Below are positions 27,410 through 37,265 of a stretch of 64,000 nucleotides of DNA, one piece after another (within the stretch, counting starts at the first letter, position 1; each line of letters opens with the position of its first letter). The notes under the pieces were generated by a model that saw only the letters and a list, made by a program, of their open reading frames with translations, was not told where the DNA came from and did no database searches. A program made the translations under genes and the position numbers. The DNA is from an uncultured Pseudoflavonifractor sp. (GTDB taxonomy: Bacteria; Bacillota; Clostridia; Oscillospirales; Oscillospiraceae): contig CANEAY010000009.1 in NCBI GenBank assembly GCA_947425785.1, forward strand, positions 28,784-92,783, in the 5' to 3' direction.

Positions 27410-28339
27410 ATGACATTGTTGGACGGCTTGGAAAAGGAACTGCGAAAGGTATGCCCCGGTTTGGAACTGCGGAAGAATGAGCCCATGAGCAGGCACACCA
27501 CTTTCCGGGTGGGCGGCCCCGCCGCCCTGATGGCCCTGCCCAGGGGGGAGGAGGCCAAGGCGGTGATGGAGGCCGCCTTCCGCTGCAATGTGACACCTTT
27601 CTTTTTGGGCAACGGCTCCAACCTGCTGGTGTCCGACCAGGGCTATGACGGCTTTGTGGTAAAGCTCTCCGGGACATACGGGGAAGGGGAAGTATATGAC
27701 AACGAACTGATGGTGGGGGGCGCCATGCTCCTCTCCCGGGCGGCCAATCTGGCCCTGGAGCACGGGCTTACCGGCCTGGAGTGGGCGGCTGGGATCCCCG
27801 GCACCGTGGGGGGAGCTGTCACCATGAACGCCGGAGCTTACGGCGGAGAGATAGCCCAAGTCCTCCACCAGGTAAACGCTCTGGACTACGATAGCCGGTT
27901 GACGGTGGTTCAGAATAAAGAATGTGATTTTTCCTACCGCCACAGTGCCTTTTCTGACGGACGGCGGCTGATTTTAGAAGCCCTCTTCCTCCTGACCCCC
28001 GGTGACCCCGCCGCCATCAAGGAGCGGATGGAGGGCCTTGCCGCCCAACGGAAGGCCAAGCAGCCCCTGGAGTATCCTTCGGCGGGCTCCACCTTCAAGC
28101 GGCCCCCGCCCCAAAGCGACGGCACGGCCGTCTACGCCGCCGCTCTCATCGACCAGTGCGGTCTGAAGGGCCTGACGGTGGGGGGCGCCCAAGTGTCGGA
28201 GAAGCACGCCGGATTCATCATCAACAAGGGCGGAGCCACCTGCCGGGACATTTTGGAGCTTATGGAGGAAGTGAAGCGCCGGGTGCTGGAGGAGACCGGC
28301 ATGGCGCTGGAGCCGGAAGTCAAAACTTTGGGAGTGTGA
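27410..28339 (+). CDS. murB: UDP-N-acetylenolpyruvoylglucosamine reductase
   Basis: A 309-residue FAD enzyme of peptidoglycan synthesis. Motifs are NEPMSRHTTFRVGG, GNGSNLLVSD, GIPGTVGGAVTMNAGAYGGE, YPSAGSTFKRP and the late KHAGFIINKG. It reduces the enolpyruvyl group of UDP-MurNAc precursor. GGAAGGAGG precedes the ATG. The murB-rapZ-yvcK-whiA order is a classic Firmicutes cluster. Confidence 0.96.
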   Translation: MTLLDGLEKELRKVCPGLELRKNEPMSRHTTFRVGGPAALMALPRGEEAKAVMEAAFRCNVTPFFLGNGSNLLVSDQGYDGFVVKLSGTYGEGEVYDNELMVGGAMLLSRAANLALEHGLTGLEWAAGIPGTVGGAVTMNAGAYGGEIAQVLHQVNALDYDSRLTVVQNKECDFSYRHSAFSDGRRLILEALFLLTPGDPAAIKERMEGLAAQRKAKQPLEYPSAGSTFKRPPPQSDGTAVYAAALIDQCGLKGLTVGGAQVSEKHAGFIINKGGATCRDILELMEEVKRRVLEETGMALEPEVKTLGV

Positions 28340-28343
28340 GGGT

Positions 28344-29207
28344 ATGGAATTTATCGTGATCTCCGGCCTGTCCGGGGCGGGGAAGAGCCAGGTGGCCTCC
28401 ATCATGGAGGATATCGGTTATTTCGTGGTGGACAATATGCCCGCCCCGCTGATCCCCAAATTTGCCGAGCTGTGCATGGCGGGCCAGTCGGAATATGACC
28501 GGGTGGCCATTGTCAGCGACATCCGGGGCGGCCAGACCTTCGACGGCCTCTTTGCCGCCCTGGAGGATCTGACCGCCATGGGCTGCGACCACAAGATCCT
28601 CTTTGTGGAGGCGGGGCCGGAGGTCATCATCAAGCGGTACAAGGAGACCAGAAGGCTCCACCCCCTGGCCCAGAACGGCCGCTCCCTGGACGAGGCAGTG
28701 CACCGGGAGAAGACCATCCTGGAGCCGGTGCGGGCCAGGGCGGAGTACATCATCGACACCACCGTACTCTCCACCGCCAAGCTCCGGGGGGAGATCCTGC
28801 GGCTCTTCGCCTCCGGGGGGCCCCAGCGGGCCATGAACGTCAGCGTCATCTCCTTCGGCTTCAAGTACGGCATCCCCATCGAGGCCGACCTGGTCTTTGA
28901 CGTGCGCTTCCTGCCCAATCCCTTCTATGTGGCCGAGCTGCGGCACCAGACCGGGCTGGACGCCCCGGTCTATGACTTTGTCTTCGGCTATCAGCAGACC
29001 CGGGACTTTATGACCCACCTGGAAAACCTCATCGCATTCCTGCTTCCCCAATTCGTGGAGGAGGGGAAGTCCGCCCTGGTCATCGGGGTGGGCTGCACCG
29101 GGGGCCAGCACAGGTCGGTGGCCATCACCAAGGCCCTGGCGGACTTTATCCGCCGGAAGGGCTATGACGCCAGTGAAAACCACCGCGACATGACGAGGGC
29201 ACGATGA
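28344..29207 (+). CDS. rapZ: RapZ/YvcJ-family nucleotide-binding protein
   Basis: A 287-residue protein with Walker A GLSGAGKS (8-15), DIRGGQTF, and the C-terminal GVGCTGGQHRSV phosphate- or RNA-binding motif. In E. coli RapZ controls glmS through a small RNA; in Bacillus YvcJ hydrolyses nucleotides. It sits between murB and yvcK and overlaps yvcK by 4 bases. Confidence 0.95.
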   Translation: MEFIVISGLSGAGKSQVASIMEDIGYFVVDNMPAPLIPKFAELCMAGQSEYDRVAIVSDIRGGQTFDGLFAALEDLTAMGCDHKILFVEAGPEVIIKRYKETRRLHPLAQNGRSLDEAVHREKTILEPVRARAEYIIDTTVLSTAKLRGEILRLFASGGPQRAMNVSVISFGFKYGIPIEADLVFDVRFLPNPFYVAELRHQTGLDAPVYDFVFGYQQTRDFMTHLENLIAFLLPQFVEEGKSALVIGVGCTGGQHRSVAITKALADFIRRKGYDASENHRDMTRAR

Positions 29208-30220
29208 TGGAGGGAACATATGAGCGCCGCTGGGCCCAGGGGCCCCGCATCGTGGCCATCGGCGGCGGACACGGCCTTTCCACTCTTCTGCGGGGACTGA
29301 AAACCTACACCCGTAACCTCACCGCCATCGTCACCGTGGCCGACGACGGCGGCGGCTCCGGGGTATTGCGGACTGACCTGGGGATGCCCCCGCCGGGAGA
29401 CATCCGCAACTGCATGGAGGCCCTGGCCAACACCGAGCCGGTCATGGGCCAGCTGCTGGCCTATCGCTTCCCGGAGGGATCGGGGCGGCTCACCGGCCAG
29501 TCCTTCGGCAACCTGATCCTGGCGGCCCTCAACGGGATCACCGGCTCTTTTGAGGAGGCGGTGAGCGAGATGAGCCACGTTCTCGCCATTTCGGGGCGTA
29601 TCCTGCCCGTTACCAGCGCCGATGTGAAGCTGGAGGCCACCTTTGAAAACGGAGCCGCCATCCTGGGGGAGAGCAAGATCGCCGACTTTAAGAAGGCCCA
29701 GGACTGTCGGATCCGAAAAGTCCGCCTCATTCCCGCCCAGCCTGCCCCGGTGGCCGCCGCCATCCAGGCTCTCCGGGAGGCCGACCTGATCCTGCTGGGG
29801 CCGGGGAGCCTCTATACCAGCGTCATCCCCAACCTGCTGGTGGATGGGGTGGTTCGGGCCATCTGTGAGAGCGACGCCCTGCGGGTCTATATCGGCAACA
29901 TTATGACCCAGGACGGAGAGACCGAGGGCATGACCCTCTCCGACCACGTCAGTGCCCTGCTGGGCCATGCCGAGCCGGGACTGATTGACCTGTGCCTCGC
30001 CAACTGCTCTCCCGTCTCCGAGGAACTGCTGGAACGGTACCAGGAGGAGGGGGCGGAGCCCATCCGGGTGGACAGGGAAAAGACCGAATCCCTTGGGGTG
30101 GAGGTGGTGGAGCGGCCCATGCTCTCCACCGGCACCCGCTACGCCCGGCACTCTCCCGACCGGCTCAGCCAAGTGGTGATGGAGCTTTACCGGGAGCGCG
30201 CTGAAACCAAGATATTCTGA
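29204..30220 (+). CDS. yvcK: YvcK/CofD-like gluconeogenesis and cell-shape factor
   Basis: A 338-residue protein with the N-terminal GGGHGLSTLLRGL (about 18-30), VADDGGGSGVLR and GPGSLYTSVIPNLLV. It belongs to the CofD-like fold. Bacillus YvcK is needed for growth on gluconeogenic carbon and binds UDP-sugars. Neighbours on both sides are standard. Confidence 0.94.
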   Translation: MMEGTYERRWAQGPRIVAIGGGHGLSTLLRGLKTYTRNLTAIVTVADDGGGSGVLRTDLGMPPPGDIRNCMEALANTEPVMGQLLAYRFPEGSGRLTGQSFGNLILAALNGITGSFEEAVSEMSHVLAISGRILPVTSADVKLEATFENGAAILGESKIADFKKAQDCRIRKVRLIPAQPAPVAAAIQALREADLILLGPGSLYTSVIPNLLVDGVVRAICESDALRVYIGNIMTQDGETEGMTLSDHVSALLGHAEPGLIDLCLANCSPVSEELLERYQEEGAEPIRVDREKTESLGVEVVERPMLSTGTRYARHSPDRLSQVVMELYRERAETKIF

Positions 30221-30240
30221 ACGAGAGAGGAGGAGCCAAT

Positions 30241-31137
30241 ATGTCCTTTTCCGGCGACGCCAAGGCGGAGCTGTGCCGGGTGCCCCTGACCCGGAAATGC
30301 TGCGCCCAGGCAGAGTGCTACGGCATCCTCCTCTATGCCAACCGCTTCGACGAGGGACAGGTGAAGATCGTCACCGAGTCGGAGCACCTGGCCGCCCGCC
30401 TGCCCCAGCTTTTTAAGAAGGCCTTTCGGGTTGGCTTTGACAAGCTCCCGGAGGAGGGAGCGGGGAAGCGGGTTTTCTCCCTGACGGCGGCGGACAAGCT
30501 CTCCGCCATCTTTGCCGTTTTCGGCTATGACCCCGGCTCCGCAGTGGCCCACCACATCAACTTCGCCGTGCTGGAGGAGCCCCACTGCCGCACCGCCTTT
30601 TTCCGGGGCGCCTTCCTGGCAGGCGGTTCCGTCACCGACCCCAGCAAGGGTTATCATCTGGAGCTGGCCACCTCCCACCTGTCGGTGGCCCGGGAGCTTC
30701 AAACCCTTCTGCGGGAGGCGGGCTTCGAGCCCAAATCCGCCCGGCGGGGGGGCAACCACATGGCTTATTTCAAGCGCAGTGAGGACATCGCCGACTTTCT
30801 GGGTGCCATCGGCGCCCCCCTGGCGGCCATGGAACTGATGAACGCCAAGGCGGAGAAGGATCTCCGTGGGGGCGTGAACCGGCGGGTGAACTGTGACGCC
30901 GCCAACCTTGATAAGGCGGTGGACGCCGCCCAGGAGCAGCTCTCGGTCATCCACCGGCTGGGGGAGCGGATGGATCTAAACGACCTGCCCCCCAAGCTCT
31001 GCGAGGTGGCAAAGCTGCGGCTGGAGCACCCCGACATGACCCTGACGGAGCTTGGAATGTTATGTCAACCGCCCATTACAAAATCCACCCTCAACTACCG
31101 CCTGCGGAAGCTGGCGGCCCTGGCGGGGGAGGAATAG
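30241..31137 (+). CDS. whiA: WhiA-family DNA-binding protein
   Basis: A 298-residue protein with a LAGLIDADG-like N-terminal domain (AFFRGAFLAGGSVTDPSKGYH) and a C-terminal helix-turn-helix (MTLTELGMLCQPPITKSTLNYRLRK). WhiA affects cell division and sporulation in different bacteria. The start follows GAGGAGG. Confidence 0.95.
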   Translation: MSFSGDAKAELCRVPLTRKCCAQAECYGILLYANRFDEGQVKIVTESEHLAARLPQLFKKAFRVGFDKLPEEGAGKRVFSLTAADKLSAIFAVFGYDPGSAVAHHINFAVLEEPHCRTAFFRGAFLAGGSVTDPSKGYHLELATSHLSVARELQTLLREAGFEPKSARRGGNHMAYFKRSEDIADFLGAIGAPLAAMELMNAKAEKDLRGGVNRRVNCDAANLDKAVDAAQEQLSVIHRLGERMDLNDLPPKLCEVAKLRLEHPDMTLTELGMLCQPPITKSTLNYRLRKLAALAGEE

Positions 31138-31156
31138 AAAAAAGGAGGGCTGACCC

Positions 31157-34100
31157 ATGTCCTTTGTCCACTTACACAACCATACAGAATACTCCCTGCT
31201 GGACGGCTGCTGCCGCATCCCGGCGCTGGTAAAGCGGGTGAAGGAGCTGGGCCAGACCGCCGTGGCCATCACCGACCACGGCAATATGTACGGTGTCATC
31301 GACTTCTACCGGGCCTGTAAGGCGGAGGGCATCCACCCCGTCATCGGCTGTGAGGTCTATGTGGCCCCCCGCACCCGGTTTGACCGCGTCCACGAGCTGG
31401 ACAGCCAGGCCCGCCACCTTATCCTTCTGTGCAAGAACGAGGTGGGCTACCGCAACCTCTCCCACATGGTGAGCCAGTCCTATACCGAGGGCTTCTACAT
31501 CAAGCCCCGCATCGACCTGGAGCTTCTCCGCACAAGGGCGGAGGGGCTCATCTGTCTGTCCGCCTGCCTGGCTGGGGAGCTGCCCCGGCGCATCCGCAAT
31601 GGGGACTACGAGGGGGCCAAGGCCCACGCCATGGAGATGGACGCCCTCTTCGGACGGGGAAGCTACTACCTGGAGCTCCAGGATCACGGCCTGGAGGCCG
31701 ACCCCGCCGTCATTGCCGGGCTGGTGCGCATCCACGAGGAGACGGGTATCCCTCTGGTCTGTACCAACGACGCCCACTACATCGAGAAAAAGGACGCCCG
31801 CACCCAGGACATCCTCATGTGTATCCAGACGGGGAAGACCGAGGACGACCCCAACCGGATGCGCTTCGAGCGGGAGGAGATGTACGTCAAGAGCACCGAG
31901 GAGATGGAGGAACTCTTCGGCAAGTACCCCGGAGCTCTGGAAAACACCCAGAAAATTGCCGACATGTGCCAGGTGGAGTTCGAGTTCGGCAAGTACCACC
32001 TGCCGGAATTCCACCTGCCCGAGGGGGAGACTGACCCGGACGCCTATTTTGAAAAGCTGTGCCGGGAGGGCTTTGAGCGCCGTTACCCCGAAAAGCCCCA
32101 GGAGTATGAAAAGCAGCTGGAGTACGAGATGGGAGTCATCCGCCAGATGGGCTTTGTGGACTACTTCCTCATCGTCTCCGACTTCATCGGCTATGCCAAG
32201 AAAAACGGCATCCCCGTGGGCCCCGGCCGCGGCTCCGCCGCCGGCAGCATTGTGGCCTACTGCATGGCCATCACCGAGATCGACCCCATCAAGTACGGCC
32301 TCTTTTTCGAACGGTTTTTGAACCCGGAGCGGGTGACCATGCCCGATATTGACGTGGACTTCTGCCCCCGGCGGAGAGAAGAAGTCATCGACTACGTCCG
32401 GGGCAAATACGGCGCCGACCACGTAGCCCAGATCGTCACCTTCGGCACCATGGCGGCCCGTGGGGCCATCCGGGACGTGGGCCGGGTGCTGAATATGTCC
32501 TACGACCAGGTGGATCAGGTGGCCAAGCAGGTGCCCGCCGGGCCGGGTGCCCTCCACATCACCCTGGCCGACGCTCTGAAGCTCTCCAAGCCCCTGCGGG
32601 ATATGTACGAGGAGGATGAGCAGGTCAAGCTCCTCATCGATACCGCCCAGGCCATCGAGGGCATGCCCCGCCACGCCTCTACCCACGCCGCCGGCGTGGT
32701 CATCACCCGCCTGCCGGTGGAGGACTACGTGCCCCTGGCCAAGAACGACGAGTCGGTGGTCACCCAGTTCACCATGGTGACCCTGGAGGAGCTGGGCCTT
32801 CTCAAAATGGACTTCCTGGGCCTTCGCAACCTGACAGTGCTGGACGACACAGTGAAGCAGGTGCAGAAGGAGCGGCCCGGTTTCACCCTGGACGATATCC
32901 CCGATAACGACCCCGAGGTGCTGAAAATGCTCTCCGAGGGCCGCACCTCCGGCGTGTTCCAGATGGAGTCGGCGGGCATGACCGGCGTGTGCGTGGGCCT
33001 CAAGCCCAAGGACTTGGAGGATATCTGCGCCATCATCGCCCTCTACCGCCCCGGCCCCATGGACTCCATCCCCCGGTTCGTGGCCTGCAAGCACGACGCC
33101 AAGCTGGTCAAGTACAAGCACCCCATGCTGGAGCCCATCCTGCGCAGCACCTACGGCTGTATCGTCTATCAGGAGCAGGTCATCGAGATCTTCCGCAAGC
33201 TGGCGGGCTACTCCCTGGGCCAGGCCGACATGGTCCGCCGGGCCATGAGCAAGAAGAAGGCCAAGGACGTGGAGCGGGAGCGGGGCGCCTTTCTCCACGG
33301 CGACCCGGCGCGGAACATCGTGGGCTGTGTGGCCAACGGCATCTCCGAGGAGGTGGCCCAGTCCATCTACGATGAAATATACGACTTCGCCAACTACGCC
33401 TTCAACAAGGCCCACTCCCTGGCCTACGCCGTGGTGGCCTACCAGACCGCCTGGTTCAAGTGCCATTACACCAAGGAATATATGGCCGCCCTCCTCACCT
33501 CTGTGCTGGACTCCAGCGAGAAGGTGGCCGAGTATATCGCCGAGTGCAAAAACTGCGGCATTGCCCTCCTGCCCCCCGACGTGAACCAGTCGGAGACCGA
33601 CTTCACCGCCGTGGACAGCGGTATCCGCTTCGGCTTGGCGGCAGTGAAGGGGGTGGGCCGGGGCTTCACCCAGCAGCTCATCGCCGAGCGGCGTGAGCGG
33701 GGGGACTTCACCTCCTTCGCCGATTTCTGCTCCCGGATGTTCGGTCAGGACTGCAACAAGCGGGTGGTGGAGAGCCTCATCAAGTGCGGTGCTTTCGACA
33801 GCATGGGGGTGAGGCGCTCCCAGCTACTGGCGGTGGGGGAGAAGACCCTGGATGTCATTGCCAAGAGCCGCAAGAACACCATTGAGGGACAGTATGACCT
33901 CTTTGGCGGCGAGGACGGCACCGCCGCTCCCCCGGAAATTCCCCTGCCCAATTTGCCGGAGTTCTCCCGGCAGGAGCTCATGCGCATGGAGAAGGAGACC
34001 ACCGGCCTCTACCTCACCGGCCACCCCATGGACGACTACCGGGAGGAGGTCAAGAAGTACCGGGCCGCCCCTATGGGGGCCATTCTGGCGGACTTTGACC

Positions 34101-34627
34101 GGGAGGAGGGGCCCCAGACCTATGCCGACGGCCAGCGGGTCACCCTGGCGGGTGTGGTGGCCACGGCCAAGACCAAGACCACCAAAAATAACACCCTTAT
34201 GGCCTATGTGGGCCTGGAGGACGACACCGGGGCCATGGAGCTGCTGGTGTTCTCCCGCACCCTGGGGGAGTGCGCCTCTTATCTGAAGGCGGGGGAGGCC
34301 CTGCTGGTGGAGGGCAAGCTCTCCGTCCGGGATGAGAAGGCCCCCCAGCTTATGTGCGACCGGGTGCGGCCCCTGGGAGCCCCCCAGGAGGCGGTGCCGG
34401 AGCCCGGCAGCGTTCAGGGGAGCAAGCTCTATGTAAAGACCCCCGCTGCCGAAGACCCCCGGATGCGCAAGGCCCGGCTGGTGCTGAATATGTTCCCCGG
34501 CGGCGGCCAGGTGATCTTCTACTGTGAGGATACCAAAAAGCGGCTGGGCGCCCAGGCCCAGCTCCACAGCTCCATGGTAAAAGAGTTGGAGGAGCTTTTC
34601 GGCAAGGAAAATGTAGTGGTGAAATAA
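31157..34627 (+). CDS. dnaE: DNA polymerase III alpha subunit DnaE
   Basis: A 1156-residue replicative polymerase. It has an N-terminal PHP domain (HLHNHTEYSLLDG), the catalytic aspartates in MPDIDVDFCPRRR (about 396-405), GPGRGSAAGSIVAYC, the conserved FNKAHSLAYAVVAYQTAW, a helix-hairpin-helix region and a C-terminal OB domain (VTLAGVVATAKTKTTKN). No exonuclease insertion is present, so it is DnaE and not PolC. AAAGGAGG precedes the ATG and a strong terminator follows. Confidence 0.97.
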   Translation: MSFVHLHNHTEYSLLDGCCRIPALVKRVKELGQTAVAITDHGNMYGVIDFYRACKAEGIHPVIGCEVYVAPRTRFDRVHELDSQARHLILLCKNEVGYRNLSHMVSQSYTEGFYIKPRIDLELLRTRAEGLICLSACLAGELPRRIRNGDYEGAKAHAMEMDALFGRGSYYLELQDHGLEADPAVIAGLVRIHEETGIPLVCTNDAHYIEKKDARTQDILMCIQTGKTEDDPNRMRFEREEMYVKSTEEMEELFGKYPGALENTQKIADMCQVEFEFGKYHLPEFHLPEGETDPDAYFEKLCREGFERRYPEKPQEYEKQLEYEMGVIRQMGFVDYFLIVSDFIGYAKKNGIPVGPGRGSAAGSIVAYCMAITEIDPIKYGLFFERFLNPERVTMPDIDVDFCPRRREEVIDYVRGKYGADHVAQIVTFGTMAARGAIRDVGRVLNMSYDQVDQVAKQVPAGPGALHITLADALKLSKPLRDMYEEDEQVKLLIDTAQAIEGMPRHASTHAAGVVITRLPVEDYVPLAKNDESVVTQFTMVTLEELGLLKMDFLGLRNLTVLDDTVKQVQKERPGFTLDDIPDNDPEVLKMLSEGRTSGVFQMESAGMTGVCVGLKPKDLEDICAIIALYRPGPMDSIPRFVACKHDAKLVKYKHPMLEPILRSTYGCIVYQEQVIEIFRKLAGYSLGQADMVRRAMSKKKAKDVERERGAFLHGDPARNIVGCVANGISEEVAQSIYDEIYDFANYAFNKAHSLAYAVVAYQTAWFKCHYTKEYMAALLTSVLDSSEKVAEYIAECKNCGIALLPPDVNQSETDFTAVDSGIRFGLAAVKGVGRGFTQQLIAERRERGDFTSFADFCSRMFGQDCNKRVVESLIKCGAFDSMGVRRSQLLAVGEKTLDVIAKSRKNTIEGQYDLFGGEDGTAAPPEIPLPNLPEFSRQELMRMEKETTGLYLTGHPMDDYREEVKKYRAAPMGAILADFDREEGPQTYADGQRVTLAGVVATAKTKTTKNNTLMAYVGLEDDTGAMELLVFSRTLGECASYLKAGEALLVEGKLSVRDEKAPQLMCDRVRPLGAPQEAVPEPGSVQGSKLYVKTPAAEDPRMRKARLVLNMFPGGGQVIFYCEDTKKRLGAQAQLHSSMVKELEELFGKENVVVK

Positions 34628-34672
34628 AAAGTCCCCGGCGGGAACCGCTTTGGTTCCCGCCGGGGCTTTTTC
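34626..34672. terminator. Bidirectional terminator after dnaE
   Basis: AGTCCCCGGCGGGAACC pairs with GGTTCCCGCCGGGGCT; A and T runs lie on either side. It serves dnaE and the convergent split gene. Confidence 0.93.
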
Positions 34673-34686
34673 AGTTGGGGATGGTG

Positions 34687-35079
34687 TCAGCCGCAGCAGC
34701 CACAGCCGCAGCCGTTCCCGCCCTCCATGTGGTCAGGGGGGAAGAACTCATCCACGGGGAATTTCACGTGGCGGAACAGCTCGCAGGGATCCTCCTCGCA
34801 GGAGCCGCCGTCGCAGGTGCACTCCTTCTCCGGCATGCAGTAGTCGTAGACGGGGATGAGCAGCTGGGTGTCCCGCTCCAGGCGGATGAGGGAGAACTGG
34901 CCCAGGGAGACATAGAGCCGCTTGCCCTCGCTGCCGAAGGCCAGGTCGCTGCCGAAGCAGCCGCAGATGCAGGGGGGCACGTCGGTGAGCTCGCACTCAC
35001 AGGTGCACTGGCAGGAGCAATCGCAGGAGCAGGGCTCCACCAGCTTCATCCCCAGCACCAGGGGATCGACGGCCTCCAC
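34687..35079 (-). pseudogene. C-terminal part of a cysteine-rich gene split by the 18.6 kb element
   Basis: An open frame of 130 codons starting at a GTG that is really an internal valine codon. It continues, in frame, the fragment at 53699-54159: joining ...QPVAVVEAV to DPLVLGMKLVEPCSCDC restores a 281-residue protein. This half holds three cysteine clusters (CSCDCSCQCTCECE, PPCICGCFG, CTCDGGSCEEDPC) and ends GCGCGCCG, suggesting metal binding or disulfide-linked assembly. No family name is recognised. There is no ribosome binding site at its apparent start, so it is probably silent while the element is integrated. Confidence 0.85.
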
Positions 35080-35102
35080 GAAAGCGGTTATTTATAGGCA
35101 AC
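35072..35102. other. attL: left junction of the integrated element
   Basis: Chromosomal sequence ends in the core GCCTCCAC (35072-35079), shared exactly with 53699-53706. Element sequence then starts with the arm GAAAGCGGTTATTTATAGGC, which is the inverted partner of the arm at the other end. The recombinase stop codon begins one base after the arm. Confidence 0.85.
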
Positions 35103-36806
35103 TTATGAGACAGCTTTTCCGCCGAGGACGTAAAGCTCTTTCTGGCTGTTCTCTACGAACTCTACGATACGGCGGTATTGGTCTTGAAAATTAAATTCAA
35201 TGTCGATGGAACCATCCTCGTGAATGTAGATGTACCTCACAAGCTCCACCAGCAGGCCGCGGGAAAGGCTCTGGATATTGCGGTATTTCAGGAAAGCGTT
35301 GAGGTATGGGTCGCCTGTGGTGATACCCTGGGCGGCTGTGTTCTGTTCCTCCTGAATGTGGGCCAGCTCACCCCGGAGCTGGGCGGCCTGGGCCTCCAGC
35401 TTTTCCTTCATGCGGCGGTATTGCTCCCGGGTGAGGTCTCCCGCCTTCATGTCCATATAGAGGTCGTCCAGCAGACCATTCACCTTGTCAAGCTCCTGGG
35501 ACTTCTGCTTTTGCAGGGCGTCCAGACGGTTGGACTTGGCAGAGACCGCAGGGGCAGCGTTGACCTCCTCCACCAATTCAGACAGGGAGGCCACAAGCTC
35601 GATCTGCTTCTGGATGGTGACCAGGACGGCCCGCTCCAATATGTCGCCCCGCATGGAGTGCCGGGTGCATCTGTCCTTGCCCTTTTCCTTATATGTCCGG
35701 CAAGTGAAGTAGGTAAAATTTTTGGAGCGGCCCCGAATCATGGCCTTGCCGCAGTCGGCACAGCGGAGGAAGCCGGAGAACAGATAGACATTCTGCTTTC
35801 CCGGTGCTATCCGGGTGTCTCTCTGCATGAGACCTTGGGCCTTGTCAAAGAGGGGGCGGTCAATGATGGGGGTATGGGTGTTCTCCACCACATACCAGTC
35901 CTCCGGGTCGGTATCCCGCCGCTTGTGTACCTTGTAAGAGATGATGGCCTGCCGGCCCTGTACCATATTTCCGATGTAGACCTGATTTCTCAGCACGTCC
36001 CGCACCGTCTTGTCTGTCCATAGCCCATCGTTGTCACGGCCCCGGTGTCCGCTCTGGTGCAGCAGGCCGATTTTATACTTGTGGGCGCTGGGGTTTGGAA
36101 TACCTGAGGCGTTGAGCCGCTTGGCGATACTTGTGGGCTTCATCCCCTCATGGACAAACCAGTGAAAAATATCCCGGACGATGGGGGCGGCGTCCTCGTC
36201 AATGACAAGGGCGTTTTTGTCCTCCGGGTTTTTCAGATAACCATAGGGGGCGAAGGTTCCAATGAACTCACCCCGGTGGCGTTTGGTGTCCAGGGTTCGG
36301 CGGACGTCTGCGCTGGTCTTGGCGGCGTAGCGGTCATTCATCAGGCCATTGATGGGAATTTCCATGCCCTGGGTACAGTCCGGGTCGGCGTAGGTGTCCA
36401 CATGGGGATTGCTGACTGCGATAAAGCGGCACCGATGGGCCGGGATGAACTGCTCCAGGAAGTGCCCCTGGTCGCTGTAATTGCGGAAGCACCGGGAAAG
36501 GGTCTTGCAGATCACGCAGTTTACTTTCCCGGCCTCTATGTCGCCCACCATACGCTGAAAGTCCGGGCGGGCGTCCTCGGTAGTCCCGGAACGGCCATCG
36601 TCTATGTAGAAATCCACAAGGACATAGTCTTCATCCCCAAACTTGTCTTCGATGTATTCCAGAATGATTTTCCGCTGGTTTGTGACGCTCAGGGATTCGT
36701 CGTTTCCGTCGTCCTTTGAGAGCCGAATATAGACTGCAATCAGCCAAAGAACGTATTTCTTCCCATTGGGCATTGTGGGAGTTGGGGACTTTCGGATTCT
36801 TGCCAT
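35103..36806 (-). CDS. Large serine recombinase (integrase of the element)
   Basis: A 567-residue recombinase. The N-terminal resolvase domain has the catalytic serine in YIRLSKDDG (Ser30). A recombinase domain follows (about 190-330), then a zinc ribbon (LRCADCGKAMIRG with later CRTYKEKGKDRC) and a long coiled coil (about 420-510), as in TndX/TnpX and phage integrases. It would insert and excise the element between att sites. The gene ends right at the attL arm, the usual position. AGGAG precedes the ATG at a wide 12-base spacing. Confidence 0.95.
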   Translation of the reverse strand: MARIRKSPTPTMPNGKKYVLWLIAVYIRLSKDDGNDESLSVTNQRKIILEYIEDKFGDEDYVLVDFYIDDGRSGTTEDARPDFQRMVGDIEAGKVNCVICKTLSRCFRNYSDQGHFLEQFIPAHRCRFIAVSNPHVDTYADPDCTQGMEIPINGLMNDRYAAKTSADVRRTLDTKRHRGEFIGTFAPYGYLKNPEDKNALVIDEDAAPIVRDIFHWFVHEGMKPTSIAKRLNASGIPNPSAHKYKIGLLHQSGHRGRDNDGLWTDKTVRDVLRNQVYIGNMVQGRQAIISYKVHKRRDTDPEDWYVVENTHTPIIDRPLFDKAQGLMQRDTRIAPGKQNVYLFSGFLRCADCGKAMIRGRSKNFTYFTCRTYKEKGKDRCTRHSMRGDILERAVLVTIQKQIELVASLSELVEEVNAAPAVSAKSNRLDALQKQKSQELDKVNGLLDDLYMDMKAGDLTREQYRRMKEKLEAQAAQLRGELAHIQEEQNTAAQGITTGDPYLNAFLKYRNIQSLSRGLLVELVRYIYIHEDGSIDIEFNFQDQYRRIVEFVENSQKELYVLGGKAVS

Positions 36807-36876
36807 GCTTTTTGGGGTCTCCTTTCATCACCCCTCTATAATCACAAGCTAATTATATCATATTTTTGCCATCTAT

Positions 36877-37140
36877 TCAACTAAAATCACCACTTTTCAG
36901 AGATAAAAAGTGAGATTTTAACTTTTCTTGCAAGGTTTTTTCCTCGCTGTGGAAGGTGATCCGCACCGGGGTTTCTCCCACCCGGAAGCGGTAGGGGTTG
37001 CCCACCTGGGACAGATAGCTTTCCAGTCGCTGGGCGGGTGTTTCCCCAATAATTTTCACGTCCAGGAGGTCAGAGAGGGCGGTGGGGATTGCCTCTATGC
37101 TGATACGCTCCATTTCTTCCAATTCCTTCTTATCCACCAT
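36877..37140 (-). CDS. Small element protein (DUF6870-like)
   Basis: An 87-residue protein, MVDKKELEEMERISIEAIPT and on, with SYLSQVGNPYRFRVGETPVRITF and EKTLQEKLKSHFLSL. This pattern resembles small proteins (DUF6870) often found on clostridial elements with serine recombinases; the assignment is from memory. The ATG at 37140 lies eight bases after GGAGG. No function is known; a recombination directionality factor is one possibility because it sits beside the recombinase. Confidence 0.55.
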   Translation of the reverse strand: MVDKKELEEMERISIEAIPTALSDLLDVKIIGETPAQRLESYLSQVGNPYRFRVGETPVRITFHSEEKTLQEKLKSHFLSLKSGDFS

Positions 37141-37146
37141 CGCCAT

Positions 37147-37265
37147 CGCCTCCTTCCTGAACGTATGGCTTTGTGGGGAAAACTATGCTATAAAAACCTT
37201 TTCAGCAGATAGCGGGGAGTACCCCGCTAATCCCCCGGTGGGATGTATCCCTCAACACGGATGAC
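37147..37265. other. Short intergenic region with a hairpin
   Basis: About 120 bases between the FtsK-like gene and the small protein. It contains AGCGGGG agta CCCCGCT, a 7-bp stem with a 4-nt loop near 37210. No T run follows, so it may be a processing or regulatory hairpin instead of a terminator. Confidence 0.4.

Noticed and set aside
37205-37230. AGCGGGG agta CCCCGCT as the Rep origin
   Set aside because: The loop has no nonanucleotide and the hairpin is 1.3 kb downstream of the rep gene end; the stem-loop at 39569-39599 fits far better.
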